Origin: Apiospora phragmitis
Taxonomy: Eukaryota > Ascomycota > Sordariomycetes > Amphisphaeriales > Apiosporaceae
Length of the DNA stretch: 64,000 bases
Direction: 5' to 3'
Assembly: GCA_038363925.1 (NCBI GenBank)
Contig: JAQQWL010000011.1
Coordinates: forward strand, 5,952,001-6,016,000
The translations under genes were made by a program, and so were the position numbers. The notes under the pieces are model-generated. The model did not search any database. It was not told the origin of the DNA and was given only the letters and a program-made list of their open reading frames with translations. Of the stretch, positions 12,432-25,800 are shown in pieces. How positions within the stretch are numbered: position 1 is the first letter of the stretch; the number at the start of each line of letters is the position of its first letter.

Positions 12432-13697
12432 ACATGGGCACATGGGCACCCAGGACCATGAGATGATGCTCATGATGATACCACAACGTTATTCCGATTC
12501 ACGGAAATGAAGAATTATGATATTTTTCACGGGCTTCACCGATGCACACGATACACACCCAATGGGGCGTGACGAATCACAGATGTGCGCAATGCGTATC
12601 TGATGGATGGATGGATGAATGATGGGGTTGGGCGTTCGGGATGAAGTTTCAACGAACCTTTTTGTTTCATCACACACACTCAGTCGAGTGGTTGTTTTTT
12701 TGTTTGACTGAATGGAGCGCTTACCCTCAAGGACAGAAGCCAGAGCCAGGATTAGGATGGAACAGATTATATGGAAACCAGCACAAGGGGTTGCCCGGCG
12801 CAATTCGACGATTCGCTACATCGTGGACTAGAGGTACAGCCAAACCAGCCTCTACAAGTGTCTCTCTAGGCTATATGAACTGCCTGCATAGCCAGCTGGA
12901 ATGGAGATTTTTATTCGGTAGTAAATGTATAACAGCGTGTTTGTGCCATCGGGCGCTCACCAACATGACAGATGTGATGGGTATGTAAGTACTTATGGCA
13001 AAGTACCTTGCCCGACGAGCGCATGGCTTGAGACCTGTCATTGGACCAGAATGAACACGTGCTTGACTCGGACTATTCCCACAGCTGTGAAGCCCGGTCA
13101 AGGGCATGCGGGAGAGGCACTGCCTGGACGATCGACCGAATCCCGACTGGGCTTAGCGTGCTCTGCCATCCGCAACATCGGTGATCCCTTCGAGTTAGGC
13201 GCATCATGGCGGAGTCTGCTGTCTGCATCTCAGGAAGCCTTAAAGGTGAACAGGCCCTCGTCCTCAGATGTTCCAAGAACAGCAGTGCGTACATAGTTTT
13301 GAATACTAGTATAAAGAGCCCGTTGCATCAATTCAGTTCCCACCTGATATCTATCTATATGAAATAGCTGGCCTTTCTGAGGACTCGTTTACTCCTTGCA
13401 GACTGCAAGCTGGTATATGCCCACATTGGGTGAGGCTATCAATTGATTCACCCACATTGCGCAGCGGCTCTCTCTCGACAACGAGCGTCACATACGATAT
13501 ACTTACCTTATTTATCCCGACCTACCTGATCGAGCCCTGGTTTTCGCCAGTCGCTATCTAGAATCTCAAGCTCCTCGAACCCGGTAAGAACAGAAAGAGG
13601 GTTAAGAAGACGGCGACTTGTATTCTTGTATTTAGATGATACATCCGTTCCTCGCCAAAAGTCTCCCGTCTTCTACGCTCAACCAGGCCAGTCAATT
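12432..13697. other. Intergenic region
   Basis: This is the 3' flank of the gene ending at 12431 and the upstream region of the gene starting at 13698. A short GATG-rich tract (gatggatggatgaatgatgg) lies at about 12602-12621. A pyrimidine-rich leader precedes the downstream start. No gene is supported. Confidence 0.5.
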
Positions 13698-16226
13698 ATG
13701 GCTTCGGTCGCGTCTGCATCGCCCTCCGGGAGCAGCTTCCAACAGCCTGACTCGGCGGATGAATCAGAATCATGGCAGTATATTGAGTCGAACCCTGGAT
13801 CCGTTGCTTTCTTCCCTAGCCCTGCCAGCGGTAGTCTGAACAGCTGGGGTCTGGTGGGCTTCCCGGACCAGCTCGAGAACTCCTCGCCTGGGTCCGCCGC
13901 CGTCTCGCCGCTCCAGCTGAATGACCACCACCAGCAATCGCCGCAGTATCAGCAGCAGCGGCAGAAACAACAAGTATTCTCCGGCTCATATACTGACCAG
14001 GCCAATGCTTCAATGATAGCATCCGCAGGCATGGAGGGACAGTTCTTCGCGAGCCTGGCGAGCGACCCTCAGCTGGCAGCAGCCGCAGGTCAGGACTTCA
14101 TGTTCAACGACCAATACAACCCCGAATTCGACCTGGCGCCCTTCTATGATGCGTTCCCGAACAACAACATGGGCGCGCTAGACGGGATGGGAGAAGACAT
14201 GAACACCCCTCAGCAACCCATGGACCTAGACATACCCCGGCAATTCCGCAACACCTGCGATGTGCCGCCATGGGAGCCGACAAACCTGAAGACCGATGAA
14301 AACCCCTTCGTCATGCCCGGATTCAACGCTTCGCCTGGCGCCTCTAGCTGCTCTCCTCAGACCTCGCCTGCTCCAAGCGGTAGCTCACAACTATCACTCA
14401 GTCCACAGTGGGCTGACATCAAGCCGGAGCCGGCCGGCAAAACGCCGATTCGCAGGATCAAAGGCGCGGGTAAGATCGAGAAGAAGAAGCCGGAGCCGGT
14501 GAACAAATTCGTCATTATGACCCCTACCCTCATCAACGCCTCGGCCGGGAAGCCGAACCCTTACGAGTGTTTCGACGCCATGCGGACGACGGCAAGGGGG
14601 AGAAAGGGGCCTTTGGCAAACGATACGAAGGAGAGCGCTCTTCAAGTGAGGAGGCTAGGTGCCTGCTTCTGTTGTCACAGTCGAAAAGTGAAGGTATGAG
14701 CCTTACATTATTATACCAGGCCCCCCATGGGAAGTTCATTCGCTGATCGATCCCTGCCATGTCCAGTGCGATAAGGAACGGCCCTGCAAGAACTGCAAGA
14801 AGCTCACACACCAGCTACCCCAGATCGTATGCTGGCAATTCCCGGACTTCCTCCCTGTTCTGTTTCCCGACTTCATCCGCAGCCACTTCAAAAAGGACCA
14901 GATGGCCAAGTTCATCAGCGAGAACGTGGATGGTTTCACTGTAGGCGGCTCGGAAAAGACATGCAGCATCGAGCTCTTCTCCGGCCACCGCTTCCAATCG
15001 ACGCTCACCCTTCGGGCCTCGTTTTTTACGGCGAAAAGCCCCGAGGTCCTGCAGCATTGGCACTTGAACGCTGGCGTGAACTCACTCGAGCTCGAGTCGA
15101 GGGGCGCAGTGCCGATTGGCATTGATCTCGACAACACGACGATCCGGGAGGACGTGAGGCGGAAAGCCAGAGACTACGTCCAGTCTTTAATCTTCGATCC
15201 TCAGTACGCCGAGCAAGTCACCGACTCGGTCCGCCATACGGAGTTACCGCGAAAGATCCTTAGGGCCGTCCAGATTTACGGACAGCGATCCGATGTGAGT
15301 AATTGCGAACACAAGAGCTACCGTTTCTTTGACTTTGACACTGACACGTACATCTCTGCATGGGACAGTCCCCTATCGTCAAGAAGGCACTGTCTATTTA
15401 CGCCATGCATTACGTCTTGACGCGACACCTATGCATCACGCATGCCTCCATGGCGGAGCTCCAAAGCACCAACCTCGTGCCCGCAACATCCCCTGGGTGA
15501 CGCCGCGGCTGCTCAACCGGCAGGTGAAGGCGATGCTGGACGAGCACCTGCTCAAGGAGGTCACGACGCTGTTCGAGGCCTTCTCCAAGTCGCTGAAGCC
15601 CAAGTCGCGCGCCGGGTGGGCGCCGTGCCTCGCGGCGTTCCTGGTGCTCTGCCTCTTCATGGAGTCGGTCGAGACGGCGGCCGACGTGTTCGTGATGTCG
15701 CAGAACGAGGTCGACCTGCGCAACTGCCACCGCGCCGGGTCCGGGACGCCGCTGTCGTACCAGCGCGCCTTCGCCCGCCCCGTCTGCCGCGAGATCGAGA
15801 ACATGCCCTTCAAGCAGTTCGCCTACCAGTTCCACCAGATCTACCAGACGCACTCGCGCGACGCGTCCACCAAGCCCTTCAACCCGCTGGTCGACGACAG
15901 CTTCGCCGAGCTGGGCGAGCTGGACGCCGCGTCGTTGGAGCTGGTGATGACATTGAGGGAGCTGCTTCAAGGCGATTCATGTGAGTGTCTTTCTTTCTTC
16001 CTTCCTTGGCGCTTTGTTCTAGACGATGTATGCAATAGAGCTGATTAGGTCTCCTCGAACGACCATAGACTATGAACTGGATTTCCTTGTGGCGGACCTC
16101 ATCTTGCCAAACGAGGAGAGCCATCCGTATCCCCGCGATGTATCGATCAGCTACACGGGCCGGCTGGTGTCAAGATTCCTGCTCTCTTTCCTGGATGAAA
16201 AGTACTTGTTTGATGGCCAGTACTAG
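13698..16226 (+). CDS. Zn(II)2Cys6-type protein with internal zinc cluster
   Basis: Probable nuclear regulator. Exons are about 13698-14693, 14767-15294, 15369-15980 and 16049-16226. A long Gln/Ser/Pro-rich N-terminus of ~300 residues precedes a basic stretch (IRRIKGAGKIEKKKPEP). The cluster then spans the first intron: ACFCCHSRKVK, CDKERPCKNCKK, with a last Cys after HQLPQIV. So it lies near residue 320 rather than at the N-terminus, and its last loop is 11 residues, longer than the usual 6-8. The C-terminal region is long and helical. Two frame breaks are implied. One lies near 15480, where the CCC before GCAACATC probably lacks a C. The other is at the exon 3 donor near 15980, where TCATGTGAGT probably lacks a G. 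The spliced length of 3n+1 fits two lost bases, giving about 771 aa after correction. An upstream in-frame ATG at 13626 is possible. Confidence 0.8.
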
Positions 16227-18491
16227 CGGTGAACGGCATATTGTGTTGATGTGTTACGAGGTATGAATATGTGACTGGAGTGAATGCGCATATGAACAAG
16301 CAGTTATGGATGGATATGTAGATCCCGAGATATGACGAGACACGAACAGCTTTTGATCTAGTGGTATACACTTATACATGGTATGGTGCAAGGCAAACGC
16401 ATCGAAATAATTATATAAGTTCAACGGCTTGGTATCCAGCAGTTGCTAACGTTCTATCTATGTATGGAGATGTATGTCCGTATTAGTCCCGTTACCGCAC
16501 TTAAGCAATCTACGGCAGCAGGGTGGAATGGACCGGCTGTCTAGGCCGTTGTGTTTTTCTTCCACTTGAACGATAACCTGTAAAACAGAAGTTTTGACAC
16601 TCCAGCGCACCAAGAGTCGCGGAGGTAGGCATTTTGTGGGTTTGGTTTGGTCTGGTTGTGTGCCATCTCGTATCCAGACAAGATCCAGATTGGAGCACAC
16701 AGAGCCATGATACATATACCAAGAAAAAAACAAAGGAAATGTAGATACCTAACCTTCGTGAAGCATACAAAAGCCATCCCCATGAGGTCTCCTTTACCTG
16801 CACTCTCGACGTCGTCAGGGCATCGAGGAGGTTTTACCTGGGCTCTGAATGTTTGTTTTTGGGTGATGAGAAAATAGGTTGGTTGGAAGGAAGAGGCTTT
16901 GGGCGGAAAAAAGTTCGCAAATAAAGAAAACCCAGCACTGGATAAAGGCACGTGACCTGGAAAAGCCTGGCGGGGCTGGGACAAGCTGGACAAAACTCTG
17001 TAGCATCGCCGAGATGCCTCTTTTCTTTTCCTTTTTCTTCTTTACACTTTCCGCACGATTAATCAACCGGTTTCGAATCGCTCACTTGCTACCGGTCATA
17101 TTTGCGTGCCAGACTAAAATTTCTCGTGACCGCTGCCAATTATTAATTTTGCGTGATGCCTCCTCCGAGGTGTTGCGCAATGGTGGCACCCGTACATCTT
17201 CCCTCGTTCTGTCTCTTGTATGTATGTTGTGCTATGAGGTTCTTCGCTGATTTGCCCAACTAAGCGGCAAAGCTGAGCCAACCGATTGAGAGTCTCGTAA
17301 AGGACTTGGGTAGAATCTGCGTCTCGTCGAAGCATGCCAATTTGCTATGGCAATGCTAAGGTAAGGTCGAGGGTGTCAAGCATAACTGCCAACAAGCCAA
17401 CGCTTCTTGATATCTTGTCGCAGTTGCGTTTAGGCTCATATTGTCTGCGTGTGTTCATAATCCGAGTAGTGCGAAGCCTGTTCTTGTCAGCTTATCTTGG
17501 ACAGCCCTGCATGCGATTTCTCATCATCCCTCGGGGCGCCCTGACGAGATATGGCGGGCGACCTTAAGATATTGGCTCGGCTGAGTTGAGGGATGCCCAG
17601 GCAATCAAGCCTCTCGGTTATTGACTTTGCTTGGGGATGGAATTACCCGTTCGGCCCCTATATTCCAAAGGGCAGTCGCCTTTTCGGTCAAATCTGAATA
17701 AGGTTGGTTTTCATTGCCTCGGGCCAGGGCAGATAGAGTCAATATACCACTAGTTGGCGTCCAGACAAGGCCGTACGTAATTCATTAAATGGCTGCAACG
17801 ATAGTCTGCTTTGCACCAAGTAGGTTGGACGACGCCTGATCACCGGTTTGTGATCTTTCATTAGGCACTTTAGCGCTGGCATTCTCAGCATGCCAGCAGC
17901 GAATAGCGAGGACCATCGTCAGCCCAGCTCTCCGTTGAAGTGTGGCATGTAGGCAACTGTATAATATACAATATAAGTATATACTTTCATCGAACGGTGG
18001 TCATTTTCTCGACTGCCGCCGCTAATCTCGGATGAGAGAGCGTCCGGACAATGACAGGCGCGTAGAAGACCCTTGTCTCACTATGGTTTCCTCCTGGCTA
18101 CCCTGTTTGTTCACAGCACCCCGCATTCGTGTGTGTGTCTGCCCACCTTCCTGCTGGGGCAATCCAAATGTAAGCGGGAGAGCTTCGTCCTGTGAGCGAG
18201 TGGCAAGCGAGCACGTCGTTCTATTGATTTGTTTGGGTGTGATTCTTTCAGAGTCTCGTACTCTTCTCCTCTTTTCACACTTTCCTAGGCGTCCGCGCAA
18301 TTACAAGTTACTTTACCTGCCTGTCCCTCCACGCCGTCGACCAAGCGTTGACTCGATCATTCGGACTCGCTACTACCTCGAAATCCCGACTCGCGCCCAC
18401 CATCCATATATTTAAACCGAGCCATGGTCACCACCCGTTCTGGCGCCGCCGCCGCAACGCCGCAACCATCCACTCCCCCTCCTCCTCCACC
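16227..18491. other. 2.2-kb intergenic region
   Basis: This lies between two plus-strand genes. Open frames on both strands at 16458-17250 are short, lack domains and overlap each other. The last ~250 bases before 18492 are pyrimidine-rich and look like the leader of the downstream gene. An in-frame upstream ATG at 18348 and an out-of-frame one at 18424 precede the chosen start. Confidence 0.5.
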
Positions 18492-19379
18492 ATGGCGCCG
18501 ACTTCGACTTCGACTTCCACTGCTGCGAACAACCCCGCCGCCGCCGGCGTCCGCTGGCTGCACGCCCCGGACCGCACGACCCTGTTCTGGTTCGCCGTCT
18601 CGCTGCCGCTGGTGATCTGGGACAGCGTGTACGTGCTGGGGCGGCCGCACACGATGGAAGGGGGCTGGCTGTTCTGGCCGCTCTACGTGCCCTACAAGCT
18701 CTACGGCGAGGTCGACCATGTCTACGGCTGGAAGTCGTACCACGCCCGCAACGGCTTCACCGCCGCCCAGGGCTCCCTCAACGTCGTCGAGACCGCCATG
18801 TACCTCGGCTACCTCTGGCTCTGGCTCACGCGCGCCCGCGGGGTCAACGTCGCCGGCCGCGGCGCCGCCAAGGTCTTGAGCGGGCGCCCGGCTGCGATTG
18901 CCGTCCTGCTGGCGTTTACGGCGGCCGTCATGACTGTCAGCAAGACGGTGCTTTACTGTACGTTTGGCTATTTCTTCTTTGGCGGCGTTCTTCGTGGGGG
19001 TTAAAGGGAGAGACTGTGTTTTATGCGCATGACTTTGGCTTCTCCGAGAAGTAGCCTAGAGAAATGAGAGGACCAGATCATTGTGCGGTGCTTGACTAAC
19101 CAGGGTGCTAGGGTTGAACGAGTACTATTCGGGCTTTGACAATATTGGCCACAACTCGATCCAAGATCTGATCCATTTGTGGATTATTCCCAAGTGAGTT
19201 CACCACTTACAAGAACTCCATTTGTGTGCGTCGCGTTCTCGAGACTAACAAGAGGGTTCCTCCTTTCCAGTGGCGCGTGGCTCATCTTCCCATCGTATAT
19301 GATCTATGTGATGGGCAATGAGATCATTGAGGGGCTGACGGCAGCCTCTAGCGGATATGCTGGCATCAAGTCTGAATGA
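18492..19379 (+). CDS. EXPERA/emopamil-binding-protein-like membrane protein
   Basis: Polytopic membrane protein resembling the EXPERA domain group that includes sterol isomerase-type EBP. Exons 18492-18957, 19112-19193 and 19271-19379 give 657 nt, or 218 aa in frame. The start ATG lies in CACCATGGCG, a near-ideal fungal context, whereas ATGs at 18348 and 18424 are less convincing. Visible hydrophobic segments include TLFWFAVSLPLVIWDSVYVL, a central WPLYVPYKLYGEVDHVYGW region, AAIAVLLAFTAAVMTVSKTV, and a last segment GAWLIFPSYMIYVMG. After the first intron comes LNEYYSGFDNIGHNS. Location is probably ER, by family. Function could be sterol-related, but the isomerase catalytic residues were not verified. 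Confidence 0.75.
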
Positions 19380-20055
19380 GGCTACATATGTTATACATGT
19401 ACGTATGATCAGGGTTCGAAACGAAACACAGACAAACAGGTAGCGTGGGGTGGCATGACATGTAATACCATTATGTACGCTTTTCGAGATACTGATACGT
19501 GTAGCCACCTTTATCATGTAACATGATGAGACGGACGTCCCAGGCGAAGTATACAACGAAAGTCCCTTTTTTCTAAGTGTCCTACATCCATATAGTCAGG
19601 TCGCTTTTGGTATTTGTTGGTACAGCCTGAGAAGTCTCAACGGCACCATGCCCCCGAAAATGTAAAGCAATAATGTCCATCAGACGTGAGATCCCGTGCT
19701 CTCTTTGAATGATAGTCCAGCACCCTCCCAGCATCGGCTCCTCCTGACCTTCCGAGAACGCCCTGCCACAATAAGCGATGAGAAAAATGATGACATATTG
19801 AGTAAATTAACTACTAAATGAGTGGGTTATGGGTATCACGATATAGATGTGTAATAGAAATAAAAGGTTCGAGTGTGTAAGTGTGTGATATGGCGCAGCA
19901 TACTCTCTTCCAACGGGCCTGCCTGTCTGGTCGTTTCCTTCCACCTGGTGTGGAATTTCTATTTTCTTTTTTCTCTTTTTGCTTTCTCACCCTTGCAATT
20001 GGGGACGAGCGTCGTGGTTATGAGGAAGGTCGATTTGAGATGGCACGCCCAGCCA
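19380..20055. other. Convergent 3' intergenic region
   Basis: This separates two convergent genes, EXPERA-like (plus) and DUF8004 (minus). It presumably holds both polyadenylation regions and is AT-rich around 19780-19870. No gene is seen. Confidence 0.5.
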
Positions 20056-22898
20056 TCAAGGTTTTGGCTCCGTCAGACCGCCGAGACCATACATGTCCCA
20101 TTCCGGGAGGATGTCATCCCCGGTGCCGCTCGGAAGCCCAAGCCTCGAGGCACGCACTTCCATGAGCGCCTTGATGTCATCCCACACCGTGGGATTGGAG
20201 GGCACAGGCATCTGAAGGGCATCGTTATCACTGGAAGTTGTAGCAACAGTGGCAGTAGTAGTGGTAATGGTAGCATCTGACTCTCCCTGGGCTTCCAGCA
20301 GGGGCCGCGGGCGCGAGGCCCTGAAGTTCGCCTCGGCTTCCTCTCTAGACGTCTTCCGGATCTGGAGAGGCGGCGGCTCCATGGACTTGCGGTAGTCGTG
20401 ATTTTGAACACTCTGCGATCGCTGTTTCGGCAGACCCGGCCTCGGAGGCAGCTGCATATGGCGGTGTAGACGGGGTGGCGATTTGGCGCATACGGTCAGA
20501 GATCGCGGTGGTGGGCTGACACTGTCGAGGTTGTCCGCAGCCCTAAAATGGGCCGGGACGCAGATGCTACTTCGTCGACTGGCCCAGGAGAAGTGGTTGA
20601 GATTCGCCGGAGGCAAAGTAGGGGTCATGGGAACCGGGCTCTCCGCACACGAGGAATCGGCGATTGAGGTGCCTTTCGTCGAGACTGTGCCATGCTCAGA
20701 ATTAGTCCCATCATTTGATCCACCCGTTTCGGACGCGGTGGATGGCGTTCGAGTGCTATAGATGTCCGGCCCAATCTCTGCTGCAGCCGGTGGCTGTGAT
20801 GCGAATTCGACATCGTTTGTACCGTTACCGTAGCCGTGAACGACAATCTCATGATACTGAACCGACTTTCGGTTGGCTTGCGGCGATGCGGTCTCAGTCT
20901 GGGACGCCATAAAGAGGCCCAATGAACGACGTTTATCACGTAGGCTCTTCGTGATTGATGATCTCTTCGTTGGCGTCCTAGGGCTGCTGGAGGCAAGTTT
21001 GGTGTCTGAAGCGTTTCTTTGACGACTCAGTGCGAAATAGTCGATATCTGGCTTGATCTCCGTCTTCATATCTGGACTATGGGGTGTTAGGGGAGGCGTC
21101 TGATACCCTGATAAGGTACTCCAGCGTAAGGTCGAAATAGACGGGTTGCGCGTAATTTCGGTCAGGTGTACCTGGAAGTCGGGGTGCACTGGCAGTTCGT
21201 CCTTCCAGGGCGGAATGTTGGTAGTCGAGATGCAGAGGTGATACGAGGTATCGGATGCATCCTTGACTTCTGGAGGCGGCTGCGTCACCTGCTTAAGGCA
21301 TTGGTGGACAGTATATACCAATATCCATCGTATCTTCCGGGCGTCTACTGGACTCAGATTCTCCAATCTGTCGGCCTTCATCGGGTTATAAACTGTGTCT
21401 TCCTCGAACTTCCGATAAGCTCTCACCAAGTCATTGTCGAGCAACTCCATCTTGTTCTGATTGGTGGCCTGGAGCAAAGCCACGTGGACTTTCGCCTTTT
21501 GTGTTGTCCCAGGTCGAACATATATGCCGAACCATGATGTCCTCTTGGATACAGTAGTTGGCTGAAGCCGGGGCAATAGGGGAAATGGCTTCAACAGGGT
21601 CGCGAACCTGTAGCGTGCATCGAATGCCTGTACGCTTTGAAGTGTACATATCCCTCCTTGTGACACTATAGGGACGGCTTGGGTAGAGTCTAGATCCTCA
21701 TTGACGAGATAGTGGTAAAGTGCTTCAAAGTCGCGACTCATGACGCGGAAGACATCTAGCTCAAAGACCGTGGTCGGGGATCGATCGAAGGCGGTGGGTA
21801 GTACCCAAACTTTGTTGCATACACCCCTTGGAGAAGCGTTCGGAATCGTTCGAGATGTGCTCTTGCGCCCGGGTTCAGCCCGAGGTGGGCTTCAGAGAGC
21901 TCATCCTGGAGAAATGTCTTCAGCATGCTTCCCATCTGCCCGAGCCTCAGCTCCATTTCCACTTTGGCGCGTCTGATCAAACGTCGTGTGACGGACGATA
22001 CAAGCTGTGGAATATGTTAGCTGATTTGCTGGTTGCCCACGTAACAGAGACGTGTAATTACCTGGTACTCCGGCCCAAGAAACAACTGATCGCTCATGCC
22101 ACAGCAGTGGGCAAAGGCATTGATGTACAGATCTCGAATTTGGAGGACCTCGGCGAGGTGTAATATGGCCAACACGTGAGATGGCTGGCTCTTCAGATAT
22201 AGGTAGCCTTCTTCGTCCATATAACTCATGAGGTCCGCGAGATTGTCCACATCGGCCGTCCGAAATAGGTGCATCGTTTCAGCGAGGGTTATTAGTGCAC
22301 TACCCAAATGTTCTCCTACTAGGGAGCGCCTGAAGAGAAAAGCGAAGAAGTTTCGCGTTGCAAGATGGAACTGATATGCCTGCCTCTTGTCCAAACCAGG
22401 AGGAGCAGGAATATAAAGATCGGTCCGGCCATGCCTGTGTCGTACATGCCGTGCGTTATAATCACAACCCGGCAAGGTAGATATTGACGGCTCGGCCACA
22501 TCTTGCCATATGTACTTTTCAACAAGCGGGTAACAGTCTGCCTTGAGCAAGGTGGAAAATGGGATTTTGAAGGCCGGTCCTCGCTGCGACTGGCCTTTTC
22601 CGTAAAGATGCACATAACAGTCGCCCTCCCGATACCACAGCTCCGGATCCTAAGTAGTTTGTAAGCATGCGTTCTATGGACATACGAGTAGGCAAGGAGG
22701 AAAAAGGCCGGCCGAGCAGCTACCTACCCTTCGAAGGCTGTCCCAGGACGAACTCGATCGTGCCGCACCATCCCACCTCATGACTGCTGGGTTCGTAGAC
22801 AGGTGAGCCCTGACATTCGGGTCCGATTTCTTCGACTTCCACCCCCGTAGACGTTGAGAGACCCCATTGTATAGTGATGAATCTCGGTGCAACGACAT
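20056..22898 (-). CDS. DUF8004-type fungal protein
   Basis: Large protein of unknown function, with a family resembling DUF8004 proteins of filamentous fungi. Exons are 22898-22728, 22649-22062 and 22004-20056. The chosen start gives MSLHRDSSLYNG, followed by HLSTNPAVMRWDGAARSSSS and, after intron 1, DPELWYREGDCYVHLYGKGQ, the region I take as family-typical. A helical middle (LATRNFFAFLFRRSLVGEHL) precedes a long Ser/Thr/Pro-rich C-terminal half that looks disordered and phosphorylatable. Spliced length is 3n+2. A base is missing near the GGGG run at 21776-21779, where the frame must change between YYPPPSIDP and TTVFELDVFRVMSRDF. After correction the protein is about 902 aa. No membrane segment is evident. 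The role is unknown. Confidence 0.8.
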
Positions 22899-25800
22899 GT
22901 CCCTGGATTGTTGTGATGCCAAAGATGCCGCAGAAAGGCTGAGGCAAGCGGCTGGGAGCGCGCGGTTGGCGGTACTTGAGTGTTTATCTAACAGTATAAA
23001 GCACGGCCAAGGTTCAGTCCGAAAGCAGTTGATCGAAGGTAAACTCGCAAGGAATGTTGGTAGACGGCCATCCAATGGGCTCTTCCAACACAAGTTGACA
23101 GGGGTCCTTTTCAGCGGCGAGGTTCACTGCGTCTGCCGGCCACCGACTGGCTAGAACAAGTTAACGAGCTGGGAGCCTCATCGGATTTGAGTTCTCCAGG
23201 AGTAAGAAGGGTGAGTCAAAAAAGATCAGGTAGACGTCAGGTCTTGTTTACAGAGACTCCACCCCCAAACTCAAGACGACGCAGTACATGTTGGCAGGGA
23301 GGCTTCCCAAGATATAGCAAACCAGACGTCAGCAAGTCTCTGATAATAAATAACACAAGGGCACTGATCCCCGCCTCGCTCGCTTGGGAATTAGCAAAGC
23401 GTGGGCTGGGCGGCTCTCGACTCCCCGACGGAAGACCATAGTGCCAGGCAGACGCTAATACCCAAGAGAAGTTGAAGAAAAAATCGACGGTATCACCGAT
23501 ATGACCTGGGTGTGCTGGATTGGATTGGACTGGGCTGGACCCGGCGTGAGTTGCTGGCAAGGCGCCTCAGGCGCCACGGACTCTAGCTCTCTAGCTGCAG
23601 GCGGCGATCCCTGTTAGACCCTGTTGGAGTCTTCGAGATAGTTTCCCTTGGGGCTCTACGACTCTACATGCATATGTTTAACTCCCCAAGCCAGGTATTA
23701 CAGTAGTGTGAAGCATAGCTTTCGCACCAAAATACAGTGTGTGACCGATGTTTTCCAAAAACACCGTCCCATCTGTTTGAACCTATCTGATGTGCCGAAA
23801 GGCCTGAACACCGGTAGGTTGACCAATCCTAGCAGGCTGCTTTCGATCCCAGGGCTCACTTGGTATGTTTCCAGTCAAATACAGTCATTTAGCGCAATAC
23901 TTCATGCAAGAGTTAAACTTTGCCTTGCTGGGTCGTAAAGGTCCATGGGTTGTCCGAGCTGCACGAGAATCACACGCATTAGTCTTTAGCGTAGTCGATA
24001 GCCCGGACCTGCGCTGAAATCGCAGCTGAAAGGCCCCGAGCCATGGTGCGGTAACCAAGACGTATGTGTTCCAGGCCAGGGAACTCTCTGTAATTGTTGT
24101 TCAAATCTTCAGAAACGGACGAACTGAAGGTCGCCAAAAGGACCCCTAGACCCGTGAAAGTCTGTTGGAAGGAGCCTCTGGCATGTATGTTGCTTTTTCT
24201 TTCTTTCCGACGGCACCCTGTGTGGTGTGGTCATGGATGGTAGCGTTCACCTACATACATGAAATCTGGTAGTTGTTTATGATGAGTGCAAGCCAATGGT
24301 ATGCTTACTTGTACAGCTACTGCTTGCAGGCCATCCGCATTGGCTATTCGGGACGGTCCTGGTCCCCACCCACTCTTCGGTTCCCGGAGTGATCAACATT
24401 ACCTTACAGTAATGTGCATGACATATCTATGCAGCCCTCGGCCGATTGAAAGCATGCTCGGCCAATCAGCTGTAGGTTGATGCTCGCATCGAGCATCTCG
24501 CAGGGGAAGCATGCTTGGCACTTGGCCGGCAGTGAAATTCCGGGTTCTTGTTGTTGACAGCAATGTTTGTCTACCTTCATAGTAATTAAGCCTAGCCTGG
24601 CATATCTTTTCGTCGCGTCATGATACAGTACTGCTGTCATTACTCGCTGCAACTATTCCGTTCCATGATGATGTTTGTAGGTATGTTTGTACGCATGCAG
24701 ACAGCCACGTCGGCGACAACGTCTTTAGCTTGCGCCATGGAAAAAGGATGCGGCTTGGCATTATCGTATTCTCGGGTAGTAGCAGGTGCGATGGGAGGAC
24801 AAAGCGCTTGTGCGACACGTAATGATATTCCAGCCACGATCCCGTGCAGTCGTCAGCATCTTGTTTGGTGAGTATGTATGGTGTGCAGAAAGGAAGGGGT
24901 CACGATGGCTCGTCAAAGGCCAAAGACGGTGACAGAGGAATGGGGATGCCGCCCCCTAAATCTAGGTACACATATCATCTGTGAGGATTTCGGCGCAGTA
25001 TCATCAAGGTTTGGACGGCTTCTAAGAAACGCGTTTCATCCTCTACGTTGGTAGATCGAGTTGCCCCAGATTCAGTTGGTCCTGGCATCTTTGAACGTGT
25101 ATCAGTTGGTCCTGTTATCCCACTGGTATGTGCTATTGATTTCGGTATGATCTCATCACCTCCATTGTGGAGTGTCTGTTAGTGATCTTGTGATGCGATG
25201 GGATCGGCGGGTGTCTGGTTCGAAAACGGATATCCGGGTATTGGGCAGCAAAGAAACGAGGACTCATGGGCAGTATACTTACCCGTCGATGGTAGTGGGA
25301 AGAGAAATAGAATATCGAATGCCTTTTGGTTCATGATGCTTTTCGTGTGTAATGTGATAAAACTGAAAAGCTCTAGGTTCGTTCGCTGAGATGATGAACT
25401 ACCTAATGTCCCCTCGAGTACACCAGATACAAATCACAATTTTTAGTAACCTATATACATATGTATTTACGTAGCTACATAACGTACTTTACCTGACCTA
25501 CCTACCTAAAGTACGTTTATGATGAGAGACTGTAGGTCAAAACAACCCGAACCAGCCTTATACTGTTTCGATTAGCGTACCAGCAAGTCGGATCTGGCTG
25601 GTTACCTAATTGTCAGTGCCACATCCGTACGTACAGAGTGGGCATCTCAATGTCCTGTGCAGTAGTAGGTAGCTGTAGTGCAGCAGTATGCTTGGCTGTG
25701 GAAGTTATAGTCAAAAGGAACCCGACAATATGTTGCCTGGGTACTAGATCGCTTCCGGTTAATCCCACTATGAGGCTGTGAAAAGTTTATCTAGGGCGAA

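Noticed and set aside
15410..15970. Long antisense and alternate-frame open frames over the Zn2Cys6 gene
   Set aside because: They are GC-driven shadows of the exon 15369-15980, with no motifs.
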